A stretch of 15,921 nt of DNA. Source: Baffinella frigidus (Eukaryota; Cryptophyceae; Cryptomonadales; Baffinellaceae). The notes below the pieces were generated by a model. That model did no database searches, had not been told where the DNA came from, and saw nothing but the letters and a program-made list of their open reading frames with translations. Location of the stretch: assembly GCA_026770585.1 (NCBI GenBank), contig MU646658.1, positions 93,741-109,661 of the forward strand, read 5' to 3'. How positions within the stretch are numbered: the stretch's first letter is position 1; each line of letters opens with the position of its first letter. The position numbers and the translations under genes were made by a program. Shown one piece after another: positions 1-10,100 of this stretch.

Positions 1-79
1 TCATATGGTTTCATAGGAGGTCGTAGGAGATTCTCATATGGTTTCATAGGAGGTCGTAGGAGATTCTCATATGGTTTCA
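1..79. repeat. 33-bp tandem repeat
   Basis: Two exact 33-bp units (1-33 and 34-66) begin TCATATGGTTTCATAGGAGG and are followed by a third partial unit. Related pieces (TTTCATAGGAG, GGTCATAGGAGATTC) recur at 285-370, so the array once extended, or was copied, into the neighbouring 300 bp. It continues off the left edge. Confidence 0.9.
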
Positions 80-111
80 TAGGAGAATGGTTTGATAGGA
101 TAACCGGTTTG

Positions 112-142
112 CTCCGGCGCGTCGGACGCATCCCGGACGCGG
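112..142 (+). pseudogene. Upstream copy of the 333-416 exon end
   Basis: GCTCCGGCG..GTCGGACGCATCCCGGACGCG matches the end of the 333-416 island with few substitutions; both encode LLRRVGRIPD. Here CCCGGACGCG is followed by GAACAC rather than GT, and the preceding frame has stops (TTTGATAGG), so this copy is probably not a working exon. Confidence 0.5.
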
Positions 143-151
143 AACACCCTC

Positions 152-212
152 ACATCCCACACGAGCCTGTCCTTGCATTCAGAATAAAAGTCGATTGTAG
201 GTGTTGTGTGGG
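152..212. repeat. Dispersed 60-bp repeat, copy 1
   Basis: CATCCCACACGAG..CT.TCC.TGCA.TCAGAATAAA is shared with 5779-5838 in the same orientation, including a downstream GTGTTGT and AAAGTCGAT. CCCACAC (155-161) and GTGTGGG (206-212) also form an inverted pair around it. Function unknown; probably a small mobile or recombined segment. Confidence 0.6.
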
Positions 213-293
213 GCCCATCCCCCTCTCACTACCTCTTAACTAGCGAGTTCACATGAAGGACGTTGCTGCAATTTCATAGGGAAACAATGCTTT

Positions 294-313
294 CTCCTAT
301 GCTTTCATAGGAG
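294..313. repeat. Perfect 8-bp hairpin, CTTT loop
   Basis: CTCCTATG (294-301) and CATAGGAG (306-313) are perfect inverted repeats around CTTT. They use the same TCATAGGAG word as the left tandem array, so the hairpin may come from inversion of one repeat unit. Confidence 0.7.
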
Positions 314-332
314 GTCATAGGAGATTCATAGG

Positions 333-416
333 ATGGCAAAGGAGATTCTTCTATGGTTTCATAGGAGAATGGTCTTCTGGGCGCTGCTCCGGCGGGTGGG
401 ACGCATCCCGGACACG
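333..416 (+). CDS. Possible alternative first exon
   Basis: ATG at 333 (AGGATGGCAAAG) opens 28 codons beginning MAKEILLWFHRR, preceded in frame by TAG at 318. The segment ends GACACG|GTACCC, a possible donor, in phase 0. The encoded LLRRVGRIPDT end is duplicated at 112-142, matching the exon-end duplication seen at other exons. Against it: the start lies in degenerate TCATAGGAG repeats, and no phase-0 AG|G acceptor joins it cleanly to exon 1. It may be the true first exon, part of a neighbouring gene, or a relic. Confidence 0.3.
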
Positions 417-458
417 GTACCCCCCTCCCACTACCTCCCACTCAGAAGACTACAGAGA

Positions 459-500
459 ACACGTGTGAACCGGACGTGGGTCCTTTTCTTCAATTTCTAT
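459..500. repeat. Dispersed 40-bp segment, copy 1
   Basis: GTGAACCGGA..TGG.TCCTTTTCTT.AATTT is shared with 13918-13960 in the same orientation, over 13 kb away, amid unrelated flanks. Likely a small dispersed repeat. Confidence 0.55.
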
Positions 501-520
501 TGAAACAAGTCACGCCCCTG

Positions 521-646
521 CCACGCCAGAGTGGAGGAAGGGGAAAAATATGAAACCGCGCACATATGTGCGCGTTTGACTTTTGAAAACCATTGCCCTT
601 CTGGGAAAATTGACTTTTAGCAACCCCTTCGAAGACTCTGGCGTGG
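521..646. mobile_element. MITE/introner-like element, CCACGCCAG family
   Basis: The terminal inverted repeats are CCACGCCAGAGT at 521-532 and its complement ACTCTGGCGTGG at 635-646, with a weaker GGAAGGGG / CCCCTTCG match inward. The flanks are TG on both sides, a possible 2-bp target duplication. The 126-bp interior is non-coding and carries an 18-bp palindrome. No transposase is present, so it would be non-autonomous. A second family member lies at 4417-4606. Confidence 0.7.
558..575. repeat. 18-bp perfect palindrome inside the TIR element
   Basis: CGCGCACATATGTGCGCG is fully self-complementary and lies near the middle of the 521-646 element. It could extrude as a cruciform or simply be the inner fold of the element. 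Confidence 0.85.
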
Positions 647-721
647 TGCCCAGATATCCGGGCAGGTTCGTAACCCGAAGCCTTTTAAGCGGTACCCAAC
701 GATTTCACAGCGAGGAAGAAG

Positions 722-805
722 ATGGCATCTCCCACCCTCAAGACAACACAAACCCGAAACCCGAACGCTCTGGTCTCGTCCCACCTCTCCCCCTGGCGTG
801 ACGCG
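722..805 (+). CDS. Exon 1 (candidate start)
   Basis: ATG at 722 in GAAGATGGCA opens 28 codons (MASPTLKTTQTRNPN..SHLSPWRDA). Upstream in frame the nearest stop is TAA at 686. The donor chosen is GCG|GTCGAG (806), giving phase 0 and a 44-nt intron that ends in a good acceptor (CCTTTCCCCAACGCAG). The stronger-looking GTATGT at 811 would put exon 2 out of frame within a few codons. CTGGCGTGA near the exon end resembles the terminus of the nearby TIR family. If AG at 709-710 is an acceptor, this is instead an internal exon. Confidence 0.5.
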
Positions 806-3800
806 GTCGAGTATGTCAACTTAATCAACCTCGCCTTTCCCCAACGCAGGAGAACGTCGGAAAGTGGCTGACGGCGTTCCACGAGGAGATGGCCTTGGAG
901 CTCATGGCCCAGGCCTATCTCAAACAGGTTATGGTCCCTCATGGCCCAGGCCTACCTCGGTCAGGTTATGAACACTAGGGTTGTCTAAACAGGTTATGGA
1001 CGATAGGGTTTTAGGGGTCAGGGTTCAGGGCGTAGGGTTCAGGGGTTAGGGTTACGGGCTGACGGCGTTCCACGAGGAGGCGGTTGTGGAGCTCATGGCG
1101 GAGGCCTACCTCAAACAGGTTGTGAGGGGTTTAGGGTTGTCTTCAACAGGTGATGGACCCTAGGGTTCTCTTAAACAGGTTATGAACCATGGGGTTTTAG
1201 GGGGCAGGTTTCAGGGCTTGGGGCTTAGGGTGAAGGGTGAAGGGCTGTCGGCGTTGCTCGGGGAGCCGTCGAACTCATGGCCAAGGCCTATCTCAAACAG
1301 GTTACGAACCCTAAGGGGTTTAAAGCAGGTTATGAACCCTAGGTTTTTAGGAGGCATGGTTCAAGGCGTAGGGTTCAGGGTTCAGGGTTAGGGGCAGACG
1401 GTGGAGGAGGCGTGGACAGAATGGCGCAGGTGTATTGTAATCAGGTTGTGAACCCAGAAACCGAAGCTCGAGACCCGAAACCTGAGACCCGAAACCTGAG
1501 ACTCCAAACTTGAGGCCCGAAACTCGAGACCCGAAACTCGAAAACCGAAACCCGAGACCCGAAACTCGAGACCCGAATCCTGAGACCTGAAACCTGAGAT
1601 CCGAAACTCGAGACCCGGAAATGTATTCCTCAACAGATACCCTGCACCACCCGAAATCCAAAACACGAAATCCGAAACACGGAACACGAAACCTGGAACC
1701 TGCAAACAGGTATTGAGGCTCCGGGTGACGCGGCCATTTCTGCTTCGCATCGCCGATGAAGCCTTTAACTCCCTGGTCTGCCTCCCCCCCAGACTTGAAC
1801 TGGACGCCCCGCCCCTCTAGCCCGAGGCTGTTTGGCCCACCAGGGATGTCCCCCCCCCCCCCCCCCTCCACCTTCTGGCGTGGCAGGCTCGGCAGGGCTG
1901 CAGGGGCGTGAGATTTGCCAGGTAGGTGACTGTCTTACCCCCGCCGTGCCCGCCGCGCGCCCTTCTCCCCCCCCACCTAATTTTCGGGGCATTCGAAGGC
2001 AGTCTTCACACGTGTGTTCCGGGTGTGGGGTTGGGGGTGTGGGCGCGCGGCGGCCCCTCTCTCTCCCCAGAGGCTCCTCTGGGGAGGGTGACGCGCCCAC
2101 TTCTGTTCCACATCTCCGATCAACCCTTTCAGTCCCTGGTCCTAAACCCAATAACCCAATAACTCAATAGCCTGATAACCCGATAACCCAAGAACCCAAT
2201 GACTCAATGACCCAATAAGCTTATAAGCTTATAACCTCATAACCCAAACCCCATCACCCCGAAACCCGAAACCCGAAACCCGAAACCCCAGACCCCAAAC
2301 CCGAAACACCAAAACCTAACCCCTAAACCCCACACCCGAAACCACACACCGAAACAAGAGCCCTAAACCCTAAGCCCCAAACCCACACCCCAAACCCTAA
2401 ACCCTAAACCCCAAACCCCAAACCCTAAACCCGAACCCTAACCGGCAGGGCAAACTGGATCCGCTAGAGACGGTAACACAGGTCCCAGCGCGCCTCTCAA
2501 TCGAAGCAAGGTATTTTCCTTCTTCCTCTTCTTTATTTTGTTTTTGAGCGAACTTGTTGTTGTTTTAAAGTTGTAGGCCAGAATCTACGTGACCAACCCC
2601 GCGCGTGACTGGTACACATCCGCTAGAGACGGTAACGCAGGTCCCAGCGCGCCTCTCCATCGAAGCCAGGTCTTCTTCTTCAGAGAGAGAGAGAGACTGA
2701 CAGGTTACGAGGCTCGACATCTCCGTCTTCTTCTTCTTCTTCTTGATTCCGCCGTCGAGCGAAGTGGGGGTGGGGGGTTTAGGGATCGAAACCAGGTCGC
2801 TGCATGTCAACTTCGGAATAGTCGGTCAACTCGAGTGAGGCAGAGCTAGACCGTGAAGGGACAACGGCCTCTTCTTCTTCTTTATTCCGCGCTCGAGCGA
2901 ACTCGCCACATTTGAAAAGCCGCAGGCCAGATTCTGCGTGACCAAACAGGCCAGATTCTGCGTGACCAAACAGGCCAGATTCTGCGTGACCAAACAGGCC
3001 AGATTGTACGTGACCAAAGTGGATGGGTACTAGCGCGTGACTGGTACACATCCGCTAGAGACGGTAGCGCAGGTCCCAGCGCGCCTCTCCATCGAAGCCA
3101 GGTCTTCTTCTTCTTCTTCTTTACTACTTAGCAGCCACCGAGGGCTTCACGGATACAGTCCATCTAAACTATTTGTACTAGAATCTTATCCATTGCCCTA
3201 GAACCTAACCGGAATTTCACCTTGAATTCAAAGTGAAAAGGTCCTCTTCAGTCGCTGCTAAGTGGCCCTCGGGCGAACGCGCCACATTTTAAAAGTCGCG
3301 GGGCAGGTTTGACGTGACCAAACCCGCCCGTGAGTGGTACACATTCCAACAACCCCACTTTTAAAATAGTCACATGTCTAGCCTAGAGTGGGGTTTCAGG
3401 TATGAATCTGTGAAAGTGCCGAGTTGTTGCCCCGTCGCTCGGCAGCAGCTTCCATCAAGGTCCTGAAAAGGTCCTTCGAGCCTTAAGTTAAGTGATGCAA
3501 TAGTCTGTGATCGTTAAGACGGTCCCGTCTCGGCATGGCTCGATCCCCCGGGTAGTTGTCCGGATCCGGGTAGTTGCGTAGGGCCCTACGCCAGTGCCTA
3601 CCGTAGGGGACCCTTCGTACCCGCGAAGCCAGGTTCGCCGTGGGTCTTGGAACCGTTTCGTAAGAGCACTTTTCAAACCCCCAAGGGTTGTGAATAGTAC
3701 CGCGACGCACTTTTAAAACACGTTTTGTTAGGTGGGATTGAGAAGGTGTCGGGCCGAGACCCCTAAACTTCAAACCCTCTTACCACGAGACCCTAAACCC

Positions 3801-6800
3801 TGAACCCTAAAACCCTAAACCCTAAACCCTAAACCCTAAACCCTAAACCCCAAACCCCAAACCCCAAACCCCAAACCCCAAACCCCAAACCCTAAACTCT
3901 AAACCCCAAACCCTAAACCCTAAACCCTAAACCCTACATCAGGAGGGTTTCAACCGCAGCGTGCATCGCGGCTACTCTCCAAATGAAGTACCCAAACCCC
4001 AACCACAAACCCCGAAACCCGAACCCGAAACGGATACCCGAAACCCAAACCCGAACCTACACCCAAACCCCGATCCCCTAACCCCTAAACGGACACCCGA
4101 AACCCAAACCCGAACCTACACCCAAAAAAACAAAACCCTAAAATCGGATATTCGAAACCCAACCCCGTAACCCTAACCCGCAAACCTGAAACACAACGGG
4201 ACGAGCGACCCAAACCCCGAACCTCTAAACGGATACCCGAACCCCAACCCCAAATCCTAAACCTTAAACCCGAAGCCTTAACCCTCAAACCCGAAACCCT
4301 AAACCGCAAGCCCGAACCCAAGGGACGACGAGCAAACGCTCAAAGATCTCGACCCACGCTAAACCTGGCCCCTCTGCGACACACGCTAAACGCTAAATCC
4401 TAAACTGGCCCCTCCTCCACGCCAGGTCATTAGTCGGAATTTGAAAAAAAGTCTTGTTTAAAATTTTGTACTCGGATCCGAAATTCGAAGTACCAAATCG
4501 GGCGTGGAAAGGACGAGGAGCTACCTCTCACGTGGAACCGCACACTCATTTAGTACCAGGAAACGAACCGTTGCGTCCTGAAATTTTGACTAATGCCCTG
4601 GCGTGGTCGAAGGGACGAGGAGCACACGCTCAAGGATCTGCTCTGGCCCCTCCTCGACGGCGTCTGCGACGTGAAACCCTGAACCCTAAACCCTAAACTC
4701 TGAACCCTAAAACCTGAAACCTAAAACCTAAAACCTAAAACCTAAACCCTAAGCCCCAACTCCAAAGCTGCTGTACCCTAAACCCTAAACCCTGGCCCCC
4801 CAACCCGAAAATCTAAACCCTAAACCCCAAACCCTCAACCCTAAACCCTATACCCTAAACCTTAAACCCTAAACCCTAAACCCTAAACCTCAAACGCAGG
4901 CGTTCGGAGAGGTGACGCAGAGACACTTCGAACGCGTCCACCTGAACACTAAACACCAAACACTAAACACTAAACACCAAACGCTAAACACTCAACACTA
5001 AACCCTAACCCCCAAACCTTAAATCCAAAGCTGCTGCACCTTAAACCCTAAACCCTGTCCACCAAACCCGAACCCCCAAACCCTAAACCCTGAACCCTGA
5101 ACCCCGAACCTTAAACCGTGAACCCTAAACAATAAACAATAAACCCTGAACCCTGAACAATAGAAAAATAAAAAATAAACCCTGAAGCCTAAACCCTAAA
5201 CCGCAAACCGCAAACGCAGGCGTTCGGAGAGGTGACGCAGAGACACTTCGAACGCGTCCACTGGTACCGAACCCTGAAACCCGAAACTGGAATCACGAAA
5301 CTCGAAACTCGATACCCGAAACCTCCCACGCGAGTAACCCCTGTAGCTCTCACACCCTAAACCCTGAACCATAATCCCCAACCGCCGAAACCCCAACCAT
5401 CGAAACCCCAACCACCGAAACCCAACCACCGAAACTTCAACCACCGAAACCCCAATCCCTCAACCCTAAACCCTAATCTCCGACCACCGAAACCTAAGCC
5501 CGAATCTCCAACCACCGAAACCTAAACCATAATCTTCGACCGTCGAAACCCCGACCACCGAAACCCAGACCCCTGAACCCTAAACCCTAAACCCCACACC
5601 CCGAAACCCCGAAACCCCAAACCCTAAACGTTGAACCCCCAATCCTACAGGGTTGAACATCCATGAAACCCTGAAATTCTCAGTTCTGAACTCTCAACCT
5701 AGGCACCGACGGTTTGGGCCTGGGGCCGCTTGCAGAGTATAATACGCCCGGCTTTCGTGAGAGCATGATGCGCAACCCCCATCCCACACGAGGCTATCCA
5801 TGCACTCAGAATAAATGCAGGTTTTAGGGTGTTGTAGAAAGTCGATCACGTGTCGTGCCGCTTTTCGGCGCGACACGTGCCAAAAAAGTCCAAATTACTA
5901 CACAATTTGAAAACTGAAAAAAAAATAACTGCATAATTTAAAAACGTTTTGAATTGAGGTTTTGAAGTGCCTGGTGTGATGCCGGCAGGGTTGCGATGAC
6001 GCACGCGTCGGACGTGGCGGTCAACCCCAACCCTCAAACCCTACCCACCAAACCCTAGGCCCGAAACCCAACACTAACCCCTGAACCCAAACCCTAAACC
6101 CTACGCCCTAAACCCTAAACCGTGCGCCCCAAATTCAACACCAACATATAAACCCTTCGCGCCAAACCCAACACCAACCCCTCAACCACCCCTAAACCCG
6201 AACCCTCAACCCAAAATCTGACACCCCAAACCCTGAGCCCTAAACCCTAAACCCTAAACCCTAAACCCTAAACCCTAAACCCTAAACCCTAAACCCTTAA
6301 CCCTAAACCCTGAACCCTGAACCCTAAAACCTACACTCTAAACCCTAAACCCGAAACCCGAAACTAGGTGGAGGACGTCGCAAGAGCGTTTCTGGAGCGC
6401 ATCTCGCACCTCGAGGCCGAACAGGTTGCAAGCCCACTCTCTCTCTCTCTCTCTCGCTCTCTCTCTCTTCATCTCTCTCTCTCTATCTGGCTCGCTCTCT
6501 CTCTATCGCTCGCTCGCTCGCGCTCTGTCTCTCTCTATCTCTCTCGCTCTCGCGCGGGCGCTCTCTCACTCTCGGAGTGCATCTCGCTCCTCAATGCCAA
6601 ACAGGTTGCGATCCCCCCTCGTACATAACCTGTTTAGGGGTCGTCTCTCTCTCTCTCTCCCTCTCCCTCTCCCTCTCCCTCTCCCTCTCCCTCTCCCTCT
6701 CTCTCTTGCTTTCTCTATGTCTCTGTCTCTCTCGCTCTCGCTCTCGCTCGCTCTCTCTCACTCCCTCTCTCCCTCCCTCCCTCTCCCGCGCGATCTCTCT

Positions 6801-7115
6801 CTCTCCCTCTCTCCCTCTCTCTGGCAGTCGTTTCTGGAGCGCATCTCGCTCCTCGAGGTCGAACAGGTTGCGAGCCCAACAGGTAGCGCACGAGCGTGCA
6901 CTTAAGGGTTACCAAACGGTGGACTACGAACCTTTCATCAAAAGTCAACTTGCCTTGAGGCAATTAACTTTAAGGATTTTCTGGTGCAAATTGGTCACGT
7001 AACACCCTGAATTCCAGCCCCAACGAACCTTTCGTAGCCCACCGTGTGGAACCCCCAATTTGTGCCGTAGGCAAAGCAGCGGAGGAAGCCGCAGGATCTC
7101 TCTCTCTCTGTCTCG

Positions 7116-7182
<67 letters not shown>

Positions 7183-10100
7183 TCGCTCTCTCTCGCTCCC
7201 TCTTTCTCTCTCGCTAATCCAAAATCGCGAAACCAGGAGCATCAAAGGCGGGAGCTGCAAGATCTCTTTCGCAAAAAAATGGCGAAAGCGTCTTTCGAAA
7301 ACCTTTCGCGCCAGAAGCCCTTCAAGGTCGGGGGCAACCCTAAACCCTCAACTTTGAATCCTAAACCATAAACCATAAAACACAAACCATAAACCATAAA
7401 CCATAAACCATGAACCATAAACCATAAACCATATACCCTAAACCCTAAACCCTAAACCCCAAACCCTAAATCCAAAGCCCTAAGCCAGATCCCTTCTGGG
7501 GTGGAGGCGCTCCGCCGAGGGGTGAAGCTGCTGAAAAGACTCAAGGTCCGTACTCTCTAACGCCTACACCCTAAACCTGAAGCCTGAAACCTGAAACACG
7601 GAACACGGAACCCGAAATATGGAACATGGAACACGAAACACAGAACACAGAACCCAGAACCCGGAACCCGGAACCCGGAACCCAGAACCCCAAACCCGGA
7701 ACCCGACATCCGGAACCCGAAACCCGGAACCCTGAGCCCGAAACCCGGAACTCGGAACCCGGAACCCGAAACCCGGAATCCGAAATCCGGTAACCTGAAC
7801 CCTGACCCCGAAACCCCGAACCCCGAACCCGAAATCCTGAACCCTGAGCCCGAACCCGGAATACGAAATCCTGAATCCGACGTGATCAATAACCTGTCCC
7901 CTCCTGGTAAAGCGAACCAACCCCAACACACAAAACACAAAACAAAACACACAAAAACAAAAACTCAACCCTAAACTCTAAACCCAAAACCCAAAACCAA
8001 AAACCAAAACCAAAACCCAAAACCCAAAACCCAAAAAAAAAAAACGAAATCCTAAACCAGGAGGTCGACGCGGCAGCAGAGAAGGAAAAGGAGGCAACCG
8101 CGCTCCTCGCTGTCGATAAAGCGGTCTCGCCCCTCACCCCTATACCCTAAACCCTAAACCCTGAACCCTGAACCCTAACTCTCTCATTCACCAGCGCTGC
8201 GCGCGCGCACAGCGCGTGTGGCCCTAAACCCCACACCCTAAAACCTAAACCCTGACCCCCAAACCCTAAACCCTAAACCTTAAACCCTAACTGCGAAACT
8301 AGGTGTACAACGAGAGGATGGAGCGGATGTCGAAGGACGAGCAGGCGCGCCGCACCCTCAACATGCAACGCCTCCAGGTACGAACCCCCATAGACCCTAA
8401 CCCCCCTACCCTACCCTACCCTACCCTACCCTACCCTACCCTACCCTACCCTACCCTACCCTACACTCTGATGCCTAGCGAAGGGCGAGCAGGCGCGCCG
8501 CCACGTCAACATGCAACGCCTGCAGGTCTCGAGGGGTTAAGGTTTAAAATCTATATTTCCCTCAGGTTTAGGGTTTGGGGTTTACGGTTTACGGTTTCGG
8601 GTTCACCTCACCAAAGGACGAGCAGGCGTACCTCAACATGCAACGCCTGCAGGTCTCTAGGGGTTAAGGGTTGAAATCCAAAACTCCCTTAGCCGTAAAC
8701 CCTAAGACGAGCTGGCGCGAAGGCGCCTTAACATGCAACGCCTGCAGGTACGAAAACCGTTAGGGCTTAGAGTTTGGGGTTTACGGATTACGGTTTCGGG
8801 TTCACCTCACCGAAGGACGAGCAGGCTCGGAGGCACGTCAACATGCAACATCTTCAGGTCTCTAGGGCGACCCAAACCCTGAACCCTAAACTGTCAAGCG
8901 ACCCAAACCCTAAACCCTCAACCCTAAACCCTCAAACCATAAGCTCCCTACCCTACACCCTGAGCCTAAAACCTGAAACCGGCTGGCGAAGAGACACCTC
9001 ACCATGCTCCGCCTGCAGGTCTTTCGGTTGCAAGGTGTAGGGTAGACCCTCAACCATCAAACCATAAGCCCCCAACCCTGAACCCTGAAACTAAACCCTC
9101 AACCTAAACCTGAACTCCGAACCCTAAACCCGAAACCCTAAACCCTAAACCCTAAACCCCAAACCCTAAAACCTCAACAATAAACAATAAAATCCAAAAA
9201 AAACTAAACAAAAAACAATAAAATCTAAAAACCTAAACCCTAAACCCTTAACACCCTGAACAGGAGCGGAAGGAAGCGCAATTCGCGAACAATCTGGAGT
9301 CGGCGCAGAAGCGCCACGTCGCAGCAGTCAGAGCCGCGCGCGCGATGCAGGTTTAAAACACCAAATTCCCCCCTTCAGCCACACAGCGGGCTACGAATGC
9401 ATTTTCGGGCTCTGAGAGCCCGAGTTTCCGTTACCTTGTCCGTAGGAACCCCCTCTATGTCCCTACGGATTGCCCACCGTAGGGTCCTAGCTCTTATCTC
9501 TTGCGGTTTATTCGAAATCCCTTCGAAGTCCGCTGTGTGGTAGCGCAAAATAGCGCAACCTGAGTTTTAAGTTTTAGGGTGTAGGGTGTATGGTGTAGGG
9601 TGCCGGGTGTAGGGTGTGCCACCCTTGAGATAGCACAAAACGTTGCTGCGGTCAGGGCCGCGCACGCAATGCAGGATTGCTTGAGGGGCCAAAACCTGAT
9701 ACCGAAACCCGAAACCCGGATCCCGAAACCCGAAACCGATCAAGTTCGCCCGCGCGATGCAGGGTTGCCCCTTCACCCCTACATCCTTTAGGGTTTCAGG
9801 ACCCTAAACCCCTCAGGGGTTTAGGACCCTAAAAACTTCAGGGTTTTAGGATTTACACCCAATTCGTGCAGGTTTGGGGTTATTTTTTTGAATCCTGAAC
9901 CCTACTTCCTAGACCCAAAAGCCGAGACCCGAAAACCTATCGGAAGGCCGTGCAGGATTGCGGGGATGTTTTGGGGGTAAGGGGTTCAGAGGGTGGGTAT
10001 TAGGGGTCTGGGGTTTAGGGGTGAAACCCTCAACCCCAACCCGTAAACTCGTAAACCCGAAACCCGAAACCCGAAACCCGAAACCCGAAACCCGAAACCC

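Noticed and set aside
583-801. 72-codon + strand ORF
   Set aside because: It begins inside the 521-646 TIR element, and a different frame (ATG at 722) links in phase with exon 2; no independent support.
811-849. 39-nt intron with GTATGT donor after 810
   Set aside because: The donor looks better than GTCGAG at 806, but joining it to exon 2 gives a frame with TGA within a few codons. Kept only as an alternative.
1347-1871. Long minus-strand ORFs of the GFRVSG/FRVSGFGF type here and at 7557-7968, 9986-10581, 11923-12411, 13403-13845 and 13951-14419
   Set aside because: They are the reverse complement of CCCGAAA/CCGGAAC filler, a repeat that lacks stops in several frames at once; the overlapping frames give equally long ORFs with no other features.
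2923-3018. CRISPR array
   Set aside because: Four contiguous 24-bp units without spacers: a simple tandem repeat in a eukaryotic intron.
3483-3773. 96-codon minus-strand ORF
   Set aside because: It lies in a palindrome-rich intronic segment with no recognisable motif, no matching copies and no splice logic on that strand.
6368-7371. SLSLSLS and RERERER open frames on both strands
   Set aside because: Translations of (CT)n in multiple overlapping frames. Only the short non-repeat islands inside are kept as exon pieces.
8303-8674. A single continuous 123-codon protein through the CCCTA run
   Set aside because: It would translate (CCCTA)n as PYPTL repeats and read later exon copies out of their conserved frame; splicing at 8378 explains the sequence better.
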